Origin: an uncultured Eubacteriales bacterium
Lineage (GTDB): Bacteria > Bacillota > Clostridia > Tissierellales > Peptoniphilaceae
Assembly: GCA_900540185.1 (NCBI GenBank)
Contig: UQFH01000002.1
Span: 165,299 to 229,298 of the forward strand
Length of the DNA stretch: 64,000 bases
Direction of reading: 5' to 3'
The notes under the pieces are model-generated. The model worked only from the letters and a program-made list of their open reading frames with translations, did no database searches and was not told where the DNA came from. Positions 56,189 through 63,951 of the stretch are shown here, piece by piece; the stretch's first letter is position 1, and the number at the start of each line of letters is the position of its first letter. The position numbers were made by a program, and so were the translations under genes.

Positions 56189-57052
56189 ATGAAAAAAATT
56201 CATCAAGAACCGATTAGTATAGAAAATCAAGTAAAAAACTTAATAGACTTAGGACTTTTAGTAGAAGATAAAACTTATGCTGAGAAAATTCTTGGAAGAA
56301 TATCCTATTACAGGCTGATTAAAGCTTATAGTATCACATTAAAAAAAGATGGAAGATATATATCAGGAATGAGTTTTGAAGATATTGTAAGTTTATATAA
56401 ATTTGATAGAGAACTTAGACAACTCATATTTGAAATAATAGAACATATTGAAGTTTCTTTAAGAGCAGTTATCACAAACTATTTTTCTTTAAGATATGGG
56501 AACTTTTCATATAAAGATATGAATAATTTTGAGAAACAAAAGGAACAAGAAAGGGTACTAGAAGAATTAGCAAGGGAAGTTAAAAGAAATAGACGCTCAC
56601 CATTTATAAAAAACTTTAAAGACAATTATGAAGGTGGAGAAATTCCGCTATATGCAGTGATAGAAGTAGCAAGTTTTGGAACTTTATCTAAAATGTATAA
56701 AAATATGAAAAATGAAGATAAAAGTAAAATTGCAAAAGTCTTTCATACAGACTACCATTACTTTGAATCTTGGATAGAAAATTTTGCCTATATAAGAAAT
56801 ATATGTGCCCATTATGGCAGGCTATATGGAGCAAAGCTTACAAAATCACCAAAGCTATATAAAGAATATTTAAAAAAGAATATTTCAAACAACACAATAT
56901 TTGCTACATTAGTAAATCTTAAAATAGTTTCTGAAGAAGAAAATTACAAAAATTTTTATCATGATCTAACGGAACTAATAGCAAGATATGAAAATATTGA
57001 ACTAAGGCATGTTGGCTTTATAGAAAACTGGAAAGAATTACTAAAACCATAA
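56189..57052 (+). CDS. abiF: AbiF-type (Abi_2) HEPN abortive-infection protein
   Basis: The start at 56189 (MKKIHQEPISIENQVKNLID) follows TTAGGAG; a more upstream frame start lies inside the RNA. The 287-residue protein has Abi_2 features: ILGRISYYRLIKAY, FDRELRQLIFEIIEHIEVSL and the HEPN RNase motif R-x4-H in YIRNICAHYGRLY (about residues 202-207). Such proteins act as RNA-cleaving abortive-infection toxins, some controlled by an upstream RNA. It is inserted between the coupling protein and the SSB-like gene of the element. Confidence 0.88.
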   Translation: MKKIHQEPISIENQVKNLIDLGLLVEDKTYAEKILGRISYYRLIKAYSITLKKDGRYISGMSFEDIVSLYKFDRELRQLIFEIIEHIEVSLRAVITNYFSLRYGNFSYKDMNNFEKQKEQERVLEELAREVKRNRRSPFIKNFKDNYEGGEIPLYAVIEVASFGTLSKMYKNMKNEDKSKIAKVFHTDYHYFESWIENFAYIRNICAHYGRLYGAKLTKSPKLYKEYLKKNISNNTIFATLVNLKIVSEEENYKNFYHDLTELIARYENIELRHVGFIENWKELLKP

Positions 57053-57070
57053 AATTAAATAGAGAAATTT

Positions 57071-57100
57071 ACACCGAAAAAAACATTTCGGTGTTTTTTT
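57071..57100 (+). terminator. Terminator after abiF / before a small open frame
   Basis: ACACCGAAA and TTTCGGTGT form a 9-bp stem followed by TTTTTT; AAAGGAGG follows 6 nt later. Third of five modules. Confidence 0.85.
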
Positions 57101-57119
57101 ATGCCCAAAGGAGGAAGAA

Positions 57120-57152
57120 TGAAATATATACGAGATGAGCCGAAAAAATAAG
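57120..57152 (+). other. Ten-codon open frame with strong ribosome-binding site (remnant or leader peptide)
   Basis: AAAGGAGGAAGA precedes an ATG at 57120 that opens MKYIRDEPKK followed by a stop. It lies between two terminator-like hairpins. It may be the relic of a backbone gene or a leader peptide; nothing in the sequence decides. Confidence 0.3.
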
Positions 57153-57190
57153 ATACAGAGAAAAATGAAATATTGATGAATTAGAAGTAG

Positions 57191-57219
57191 AAGCGATAGA
57201 GAAAACTATCGCTTTTTTT
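57191..57219 (+). terminator. Terminator-like hairpin just before the SSB-like gene
   Basis: AAGCGATAG and CTATCGCTT form a 9-bp stem with loop AGAAAA followed by a T-tract; ATAAAGGAGATAG follows. Fourth of five modules. Confidence 0.82.
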
Positions 57220-57242
57220 ATGGAATAAAGGAGATAGAACAA

Positions 57243-57566
57243 ATGGAAAGAGAAATGCTAAATATTAATGGAAATCTAGTAGGAGAAATAAAAACAACTG
57301 CAATAGATACAAAGGAAGGAGAAAAAGAAGTAGCTAACTTCACAATAGTTAGAAAGAACAAAGAAGAAGGAAAGGTTAAAAAAGAATATATCTACTGTAA
57401 TCTCTACGGAGAAAAGGCAAAAAGTGTGAAGGAATTTAAAAGTGGAGAATACATCCATATTTTTGGATATTTTAAGGAAACAAAAAAAGAAGACAAGACA
57501 TTTAAAAATTTTATAGTAAAGCACATAAATAAAATTGAAAAAGAAGAAAAAGAGGAGGAAATATAA
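57243..57566 (+). CDS. SSB-like OB-fold protein
   Basis: The 107-residue protein has the OB-fold pattern of single-stranded DNA-binding proteins: MLNINGNLVGEIKT at the start, EVANFTIVRKN, YIYCNLYGEKAKSVKEFKSG and YIHIFGYFKE. The acidic end KEEKEEEI may be a partner-binding tail. Such small SSBs are common beside Maff2 in Tn1549-like elements. AAGGAG precedes the ATG; the next gene starts directly after the stop. Confidence 0.8.
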   Translation: MEREMLNINGNLVGEIKTTAIDTKEGEKEVANFTIVRKNKEEGKVKKEYIYCNLYGEKAKSVKEFKSGEYIHIFGYFKETKKEDKTFKNFIVKHINKIEKEEKEEEI

Positions 57567-57725
57567 ATGGAATTTTTTACACAAGCAGTAAATGTATTAA
57601 AAATATTAGTTACAGCAATTGGTGCAGGGCTTGGAGCATGGGGTGTTATCAACCTGATGGAAGGTTATGGGAATGACAACCCTGGTGCTAAATCTCAAGG
57701 TATTAAGCAATTTATGGCAAAATAA
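57567..57725 (+). pseudogene. Maff2-like membrane protein, C-terminally truncated
   Basis: The 52-residue frame MEFFTQAVNVLKILVTAIGA...GYGNDNPGAKSQGIKQFMAK is typical of Maff2 proteins, which normally continue after KQFMA with a Gly-rich membrane segment of about 20 residues. Here AAA TAA follows at once. AGGAGG precedes the ATG. The break coincides with the beginning of the lanthipeptide cargo, so the gene and the T4SS genes usually behind it were probably lost when the cargo was gained. Confidence 0.7.
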
Positions 57726-57778
57726 GGACGGAATAACACAACAAATTCTCTAAAACAAAACACTAAATCAATGTAAGA

Positions 57779-57807
57779 TTGAATGAAATCAATATTTATG
57801 CTATAAT
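57779..57807 (+). promoter_or_regulatory. Promoter of the XRE regulator gene
   Basis: TTGAAT at 57779-57784 and TATAAT at 57802-57807 have a 17-bp spacer and an extended -10 (TATGCTATAAT). The element shares TTGAA...TTATGCTATAAT with the lanthipeptide operon promoter at 58573. Confidence 0.8.
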
Positions 57808-57846
57808 TAATTAAATAAATCTAATAGAGAGAAAAAGAGGGATATT

Positions 57847-58065
57847 ATGGCACTTAACTATAAACCATTATGGATACAGTTAGCAAAAAAAGGATTAAAG
57901 AAAACAGATGTAATAGCTATGGCAGGACTTACAACAAATGTTATGGCACAAATGGGCAAGGATAAACCAATTACATTTAAGAATTTAGAAAGAATATGTA
58001 AGGCTCTATCTTGCACTCCTAACGATATTATTAGTTTTGAAGATGACTTTGAACAAGAGATTTAA
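57847..58065 (+). CDS. XRE-family regulator (short Cro/C1-type)
   Basis: The 72-residue protein, MALNYKPLWIQLAKKGLKKT, with VIAMAGLTTNVMAQMGKDKP and LERICKALSCTPNDIISFED, is the short HTH type often found beside mobile cargo. It is likely the regulator of the lanthipeptide operon, because both promoters share the same element. GAGAGAAAAAGAGG precedes the ATG. Confidence 0.85.
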   Translation: MALNYKPLWIQLAKKGLKKTDVIAMAGLTTNVMAQMGKDKPITFKNLERICKALSCTPNDIISFEDDFEQEI

Positions 58066-58572
58066 ATTCTTATAGTCCTTTAAACTTGATTTATAAGGAA
58101 TCAAAGAAAATCTTAATAAAGGTTTCTGAAATTTTATTGAAATAATGTATAATTTGTGATAGTTTACTTACAATTTTAGAATTGTAATCTTTATATAGGG
58201 TGTTTTTATATCTTGCCAATGATTTTCAAATATCTTTTAGAATGGAATCTAAAGTTTTATGAGTAATTTATAGTTCACATTTTAATAATAAATTATATTA
58301 TCACTCAAATGTAGATTTATAAGCTCTATATTTGAGTGATTTTATTTTATGTGAGAAAAAGTAGATAATCAGTAGAAACCTTATAAAAATGTGTAAGGTT
58401 AAACGATTTAGTATGTTCATTTTGCGTATATGAATCGTTTTCATGGTAATGTAGGCGATGATATTTTAAGTAACAGAAAAGAACTGCAAAGTACCACGAA
58501 AGTCGCTGTGAGATACGAGGAAAGGAAGGATATTAGATATAACTAAAAAAATAATCGATTTCAACAAAGATA
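58066..58572. other. 500-bp non-coding region before the lanthipeptide operon
   Basis: No gene is seen. A terminator-like hairpin at 58300-58348 (ATCACTCAAAT and ATTTGAGTGAT, then TTTATTTT) may end the regulator transcript. A second stem (AACGATT near 58403 and AATCGTT near 58431) lies in a segment of higher G+C that could be part of a structured RNA. Nothing more could be identified. Confidence 0.45.
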
Positions 58573-58601
58573 TTGAAAATCGATTTCAATTATGCTATAA
58601 T
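58553..58601 (+). promoter_or_regulatory. Promoter and duplicated operator of the lanthipeptide operon
   Basis: AATCGATTTCAA occurs at 58553-58564 and again at 58578-58589, 25 bp apart. The -35 TTGAAA (58573-58578) abuts the second copy, the spacer is 17 bp, and TATAAT lies at 58596-58601 with an extended TG. The two copies are good candidates for repressor or activator sites. Confidence 0.75.
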
Positions 58602-58674
58602 ATATTTAAAATATCTATATTGAGTTGATTTTTTTAAAATTTGATTTGTAATACGAAGAGCAAGGAGATTTTAA

Positions 58675-58995
58675 ATGTTTTTAGAAAATATTTTTACAAA
58701 TTTTTGGAGTAATATAATAGTATTGATTATATTTGTAATATTTATGATAAAAGTATTCGTTGAGCAGAGTACATTCAAAAAATCGATTAAAATAAAATTT
58801 AATGATATTCTTGTTATGTCGTGCATGGGAATAGTTTTTCTCGCTGGAGTCGTAGTCATTTCTTTTGCTATTTTCCCACTAGAAAAAATGATAAACTCAG
58901 TTCAAATTATTTTACTTAAAATTTTATTGTATCTAATTTTGGCTTATGCACTTAATAAATTATGGAAATTTATACGTGTAAAAGGAGGAAAATAG
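58675..58995 (+). CDS. Small membrane protein of the lanthipeptide cluster
   Basis: The 106-residue protein has three hydrophobic segments (NIIVLIIFVIFMIKVF, ILVMSCMGIVFLAGVVVISF and ILLKILLYLILAYAL) and a basic C-terminus. AAGGAG precedes the ATG. It is the first gene of the operon and its end lies 2 bp before the lanKC start. It may give immunity or help export; no homologue is recognised. Confidence 0.65.
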   Translation: MFLENIFTNFWSNIIVLIIFVIFMIKVFVEQSTFKKSIKIKFNDILVMSCMGIVFLAGVVVISFAIFPLEKMINSVQIILLKILLYLILAYALNKLWKFIRVKGGK

Positions 58996-58997
58996 GA

Positions 58998-61478
58998 ATG
59001 GAAGAGTATTTGAGGTATGTTTATAGTGATAGTGTCTTTTTTAAAGATTGTTTAGAAAATATAATCAGCGAGGATGTCATAAAAGTAAATAATTTACCTA
59101 CTGGGTGGAAAACTGTTTTATCTGAAGATAAGGTTTGGATTAATTATTATCCTGAAAATTTAGAAATTGATGATCAGGGTTGGAAGCTACATATAAGTTG
59201 CTCTTACAAAGATACTTTACAAGTATTGAAATCTGTTTCGGATGTATTAATTGAGATGAGAATTCCTTTTAAAAACATATATACTAGACAGATTTTTGAT
59301 ATAATTCATTCTAAAAATGCAAATAGGATAACAGCGGGTAAATTTATTACTATATATCCAAGAATGAAAGATTTACAAAAAACGGTTGAAAAACTTTACG
59401 AGGTTTTGTGCAATTTTGATAAGGGCTGTTATATTTTATCTGACAAAAGATATAAGGACTCCAATATATATTACAGATATGGTGCTTTTAAAAATATGAT
59501 TATTGGAGATAAACACTGTATTAAAGATTTAGATGGCAATTATATAGAAGATTTGAGGAAGCCATATTTTACTAAACCATATTTTGTGGATATCCCAGAA
59601 TTCTTAATTGACGATATTGATGAAAAAACAAATAGTCAAACCAAATTATCAGAATACAGCATAGAAAAGGCAATTAAATTTTCAGCATCAGGAGGAATTT
59701 ATTTTGCATACAGAAAAGTTGATAGAAAACCTGTTGTTATAAAAGAGGCAAGGAATGCTATTGGGTTAGATTCAGAAGGATTTAATGCAATACAGAGATT
59801 GAGGAATGAATATGATATGCTCAATTTGTTAAAAGACAGTTCCCAAATAGTAAATACAATTGATTATTTTAAAGTGTGGGAAAATGAGTATTTAGTAGAA
59901 GAATATTTGGATGGAATTTCTCTTTCTAGTTGGGTAGCAATGAATTACCCTTTTGCAATTGGTAAAAATAAAGATTTATATATAGATAAGGTTAAGTATA
60001 TAATTGAACAAATTTCTTTAATGGTGGAATATGTTCATAGTAAAGGAATAGGAATATCAGATTTACAACCTAACAATATCATTATAAATGATAATTTAGA
60101 TTGTAAGTTTATAGATTTTGAATCTTCTGGAGACATAAATGAAAGTTACAACGGTTTAGGTACGCATGGATTTTCTATGGGAATATCTAATCGATTAGAA
60201 AATGATAATAATGCTAAAAAAAATATTTTAAAATACTTGCTACTTCCAATAGCACCAGTTGATCTATTTGATAATAGTTTAGAACGAAAACATGTTGCAT
60301 ATATTAGAAAAATTTTTGGAGATAAAGTAAATGATGAATTTCATGAGTATTTCAATTACAATTCAGATATAGAATTTAATGATATAAATTTGAAAGAAAT
60401 TAAAAACAAATTATTAAATGGATTAAAAAATCATCTTCTAGAAGATGGTGGAAAGATATTATCATATGGTGACGTGTATTCGTATTTAAATTTAGGGGGA
60501 CACTATAATTATCTTACTGGAGGCATGGGTATCATATATACACTTTTTATAAATGATATGTTTGATGATTATTGTAAAAAATGGATTGATAGAAACTCTA
60601 TGGAATTTTTTAATTGTAGATTTGGTTTGCTAGATGGTCAAATGGGTATATGCAATATACTATATATGGTAGGATACCGCGATTTGGCTACTAATATATT
60701 GCAAAATATAGCTGAAAACATAGATGAAATTGCTAGTAAATATGATATTTCCATATATTCAGGACTTGCTGGAGTAATATTAGGATATACTAGCATTTAT
60801 AAGCTTAATGGAGATAAATCGTTAATGACCATTGCAATTAATATAGCAAATGCTATGATTAAAAAGATAGATTCCCTTATAGATGAAGATGCGGAGGAAA
60901 ATGCTGTGGAATATGATTTAGTCCATGGATTATCGGGGAGTGCATTTTCATTGCTAAATTTGTACGAACTTACAAAGAATGATGAGTTTTATAACAAAGG
61001 GATTAGATATTTAAATGAATCATTAAATCATTTAGAATTAGATAATGACAGTCAAATTATGCAATTAAAGCTTCAAGATAATAGAGTTATTCCTTATTTA
61101 GAAAACGGTAGTATAGGAATTGCATTAGTTATATATTTTATAAGGGAAAAGTTTTCTAATAAAGATTTTGATTATTTCTTTGAAAAAATATCAAATACAA
61201 TAAATTTATCGATATTTTATGATGCAAGTTTATTTTTCGGAATGGGGAGTACTTTATTAATGGGTTCAATGTTCCAAGAATTAGAATTTAAAGATGCAAA
61301 AAGTATTATAGATTTAGTAAAGTTATATCTCGTTTGCGAGAACGGACAGTGTATGATCCCTGGAAGAGCTGCGATGAAATTGTCGAATGATGTTTATACA
61401 GGGAGTGCAGGTATAGTATTGGGGATTAACGCATTGATGGAGAAAAATCCATTTTTGTGGTTGCCTATAAAATTTTAA
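58998..61478 (+). CDS. lanKC: Class III lanthipeptide synthetase LanKC
   Basis: The start at 58998 follows AAAGGAGG. The 826-residue protein has the three domains in order: an N-terminal lyase-like region (1 to about 215), a Ser/Thr kinase domain (about 225-480) with the lysine VVIKEA (about 248), catalytic loop GISDLQPNNI (about 354) and FIDFE (about 372), and a C-terminal LanC-like cyclase (about 495-826) with VHGLSGSAFS (about 642). The Cys-His-Cys zinc ligands of LanC are not visible, which points to class III instead of class IV. It phosphorylates and eliminates Ser/Thr and forms rings on the precursor encoded next. Confidence 0.92.
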   Translation: MEEYLRYVYSDSVFFKDCLENIISEDVIKVNNLPTGWKTVLSEDKVWINYYPENLEIDDQGWKLHISCSYKDTLQVLKSVSDVLIEMRIPFKNIYTRQIFDIIHSKNANRITAGKFITIYPRMKDLQKTVEKLYEVLCNFDKGCYILSDKRYKDSNIYYRYGAFKNMIIGDKHCIKDLDGNYIEDLRKPYFTKPYFVDIPEFLIDDIDEKTNSQTKLSEYSIEKAIKFSASGGIYFAYRKVDRKPVVIKEARNAIGLDSEGFNAIQRLRNEYDMLNLLKDSSQIVNTIDYFKVWENEYLVEEYLDGISLSSWVAMNYPFAIGKNKDLYIDKVKYIIEQISLMVEYVHSKGIGISDLQPNNIIINDNLDCKFIDFESSGDINESYNGLGTHGFSMGISNRLENDNNAKKNILKYLLLPIAPVDLFDNSLERKHVAYIRKIFGDKVNDEFHEYFNYNSDIEFNDINLKEIKNKLLNGLKNHLLEDGGKILSYGDVYSYLNLGGHYNYLTGGMGIIYTLFINDMFDDYCKKWIDRNSMEFFNCRFGLLDGQMGICNILYMVGYRDLATNILQNIAENIDEIASKYDISIYSGLAGVILGYTSIYKLNGDKSLMTIAINIANAMIKKIDSLIDEDAEENAVEYDLVHGLSGSAFSLLNLYELTKNDEFYNKGIRYLNESLNHLELDNDSQIMQLKLQDNRVIPYLENGSIGIALVIYFIREKFSNKDFDYFFEKISNTINLSIFYDASLFFGMGSTLLMGSMFQELEFKDAKSIIDLVKLYLVCENGQCMIPGRAAMKLSNDVYTGSAGIVLGINALMEKNPFLWLPIKF

Positions 61479-61495
61479 GGAAAGGAGATAAAATC

Positions 61496-61657
61496 ATGGA
61501 TGCAAATAAGAATGATTTAGGAATGCAGGAAGTCCTTGAACTTCAAAAATTGCAAGCTGATGATGGCGGAATTAAACCACAGGGTATTACCATTACTACT
61601 GTGACCGTGACTATTTTCTGGTCAACAATTAGCAATAATTGCAAAAACAACAAGTAG
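61496..61657 (+). CDS. lanA: Class III lanthipeptide precursor peptide
   Basis: The start at 61496 follows AAAGGAGAT. The 53-residue peptide has an acidic leader with VLELQKLQADD, matching the class III leader motif (I/L)-L-x-L-Q recognised by LanKC, then a core beginning near GGIKPQGITI. The core has a Thr/Val/Ile stretch (ITITTVTVTI) and the ring motif WSTISNNC: Ser-x2-Ser-x2-Cys, the pattern from which labionin or lanthionine forms. Only one Cys is present. There is no peptidase gene nearby for leader removal. Confidence 0.9.
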   Translation: MDANKNDLGMQEVLELQKLQADDGGIKPQGITITTVTVTIFWSTISNNCKNNK

Positions 61658-61690
61658 TTGTTCTTAATTTTGCAGTTTATTAAAAGCTGA

Positions 61691-61735
61691 GGAAATACCC
61701 CTTTGTTGTAATACTAACGAGGGGTATTTTTCCTT
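61691..61735 (+). terminator. Terminator between the precursor and the transporter gene
   Basis: AAATACCCCT and AGGGGTATTTTT form a 10-bp stem with a 17-nt loop and a T-tract. Partial termination here would give more precursor mRNA than transporter mRNA. Confidence 0.8.
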
Positions 61736-61770
61736 AAAAGCATATTATAGCATCCATTAATAAAAAAGTC

Positions 61771-63387
61771 ATGAAAGAATATTACAAATTTATCAGAACT
61801 AATTTCTTCACTAATAAAAGACTATTTATAATTTATAGTTTCTTATTGGTTTGTTTTATATGTATGGAAATTTTATTTCCTGTTTTAACAGGAGAATTTA
61901 TCAACTTACTTGTTGAGAAGAAAAATTTTAATGCTATTATTATTTTTCTAGTGTTAATTGCAACAATAGGTTTATTAAACCAATTATTGAATGTATTTAA
62001 GATGATTTTTTATAATAAGTATTCTGAATACACTAAAAATGAATTAAGATTGAAAATTATAGATATTATAAGACATTCTAAGTATGAAGATTTAAATATT
62101 ATTAATTCTGCTTCATTTACTCAAAGAGTAAATATGGACTTATCTCAGATTATTTCATTTGTAACTGATAGTATGGTTATGTTTTTTTTAAGGTTAATTC
62201 AGTTTGTTGTAGTATTAGTATATATTTTTACATTAGATTATTTTTTAGGTTTACTTACGATTTTATTTTTACCTATTTATGCGTTTGTATACTATATATT
62301 TAAAAAAAGGCTGTATAATTGTGCGGATAAAGCTAAAAATGCGACAGCAGAATATTATGAACTGTTTAATTCACAAGTTAACGATATAGATGATATCATC
62401 CATAGTGGAAAATATGAAATTGAAAACACTAATTTTAACAATGGATTTTTAAGTTATTTTAGAACATTTAAGGAGTACATCTTCGTTAATTTAAAATTTG
62501 ACTTTAGCCAAGGTATTGTCGCATTACTGTTAAATGTAGTTATGTTTGCAATTTGTGCCAACAGAATTGTAAACGGAGATATGAAGGTGGGTACCTTAAC
62601 TGTTTTAATGTCGTTTTTTACTATGTTACTTTCAACAATAGGATATGTTTTTGAAACTGCAAAAAATTATCAACTCGCTATAGCTTCCTTGGATAAAATA
62701 ATGGCGATATTTAAATTGAAACAATATGAAGAGGGGATAAATAAATTAGAGGATAAGGTTGAAAATATAACCGCAACAATAAAGTTTGGGTACGGAGAAG
62801 AGTGGTTATATAAAGATTTGAATGTGGCATTCTCAAGCAATAATATGTATGGGGTTTTAGGGTTTAATGGAAAAGGTAAGAGTACATTATATAAAATTCT
62901 GATGGGAATAATCAAAAGTGAGGATTCATGTATAAAAATTAATAATATTATTATTGATGAATTAGATACAGTTTTTTTAAGAGATAAACATATATATTTT
63001 GTTAAGCAAAATCCTACATCAAATAAGGCGAGCATCGGAGAATATTTTTTAAATAAATTAAATATAACTTCATTTTATGAAATAAAGGATATGCTTAAAT
63101 TCAAAGATATATCTTCTGATTTATTAGAAAAGTTTCTCAAGGAAAAATGGGATTATGCAATGGATGAATTATCTGGTGGAGATTTGAAAACTGTTTACTT
63201 AATTGAGAGTTTCTTAACGGAAAAAGAGGTTAAAATTTATGATGAACCAACTACAAATCTTGATATTGATAGAAGATCATGGTTTATTAATGCAATAACA
63301 AAAGTAAAAGAAGGGAACATAATTATTGTAATAACTCACGATGAAGAACTATACCCAAAATTTAATAATACTATTATTTTAGATTAG
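61771..63387 (+). CDS. ABC transporter, fused permease and ATPase, of the lanthipeptide cluster
   Basis: The 538-residue exporter has a six-helix membrane domain (residues 15 to about 300) and an ATPase with Walker A GFNGKGKSTL, signature ELSGGDLKTVYLIESF, Walker B VKIYDEPTTNLD and His in VITHDEELY. There is no N-terminal C39 peptidase domain, so it does not cleave leaders. The ATG has no clear ribosome-binding site (AAAAAAGTC). It probably exports the modified peptide. Confidence 0.88.
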   Translation: MKEYYKFIRTNFFTNKRLFIIYSFLLVCFICMEILFPVLTGEFINLLVEKKNFNAIIIFLVLIATIGLLNQLLNVFKMIFYNKYSEYTKNELRLKIIDIIRHSKYEDLNIINSASFTQRVNMDLSQIISFVTDSMVMFFLRLIQFVVVLVYIFTLDYFLGLLTILFLPIYAFVYYIFKKRLYNCADKAKNATAEYYELFNSQVNDIDDIIHSGKYEIENTNFNNGFLSYFRTFKEYIFVNLKFDFSQGIVALLLNVVMFAICANRIVNGDMKVGTLTVLMSFFTMLLSTIGYVFETAKNYQLAIASLDKIMAIFKLKQYEEGINKLEDKVENITATIKFGYGEEWLYKDLNVAFSSNNMYGVLGFNGKGKSTLYKILMGIIKSEDSCIKINNIIIDELDTVFLRDKHIYFVKQNPTSNKASIGEYFLNKLNITSFYEIKDMLKFKDISSDLLEKFLKEKWDYAMDELSGGDLKTVYLIESFLTEKEVKIYDEPTTNLDIDRRSWFINAITKVKEGNIIIVITHDEELYPKFNNTIILD

Positions 63388-63580
63388 GTAAGTGGTTAGT
63401 TTTATATTATCCATTTATTTTTGTTAGGTATTATTGAGTGTGGACTAATATATAAATAAAGAGGTAAATACAATTATAGAATTAAAAAAAGTAATGGAAA
63501 ATAGAGAAAGAATAATAAATAGAAAATCATTATAGAAATATAGATGATAATTCAAAAGACATAAAATTTTAATAGTGAAA
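63388..63580. other. Short A+T-rich non-coding segment at the cargo-backbone junction
   Basis: The segment has only very short frames such as MENREKRIINRKSL without support; it probably holds broken remains of the backbone. The right edge of the cargo lies somewhere between 63388 and 63585. Confidence 0.4.
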
Positions 63581-63585
63581 CTTTG

Positions 63586-63615
63586 AAAGGGATAGCAGAA
63601 ATGTTATCTCTTTTT
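63586..63615 (+). terminator. Terminator-like hairpin just before the DUF3847-like gene
   Basis: AAAGGGATAGC at 63586-63596 and GTTATCTCTTT at 63603-63613 form an 11-bp stem followed by TT; GAAAGGAG follows. It resembles the hairpin before repA (GAGATAGC/GCTATCTC). Fifth module. Confidence 0.75.
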
Positions 63616-63638
63616 ATATTGCAAGAAAGGAGTATTTT

Positions 63639-63929
63639 ATGAAAAAACTAGAACAACTAAGACAAGAGTCAAAAGAAATAAAAGACAAAATAGACAATAC
63701 AGAAGAAAGATTAAGGCAACTAAAAAATCAAGAAAAAAAGATATTAAAACAAGACATAATAAAAAGAAGAAAAGATAGAACTCATAGGCTCATAATAAGA
63801 GGAGCAATCTTAGAAAGCTTTATAGAAAATGCAGAAGCACTAACAGATGAAGAAATTAAAATCCTACTAGAAGAAGCAACAAAGACAAAAGAATTTAAAG
63901 AAAAACTAAGAATAATGATAGAAAATTAA
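63639..63929 (+). CDS. DUF3847-like protein
   Basis: The 96-residue protein has an N-terminal coiled coil (LEQLRQESKEIKDKI, ERLRQLKNQEKKIL) and the block RTHRLIIRGAILESFIENAE, which is typical of DUF3847 proteins that lie just upstream of MobA/MobL relaxase genes in Tn1549-like elements. GAAAGGAG precedes the ATG. The relaxase itself should begin beyond the right edge. Confidence 0.8.
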   Translation: MKKLEQLRQESKEIKDKIDNTEERLRQLKNQEKKILKQDIIKRRKDRTHRLIIRGAILESFIENAEALTDEEIKILLEEATKTKEFKEKLRIMIEN

Positions 63930-63951
63930 GAAAAATAAAATAATCAAATCT

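Noticed and set aside
58998..61478. Class IV lanthipeptide synthetase (LanL)
   Set aside because: The cyclase domain keeps HGLSG but the Cys and Cys-His zinc ligands typical of LanL are not seen, and the leader motif LELQ with a Ser-x2-Ser-x2-Cys core fits class III.
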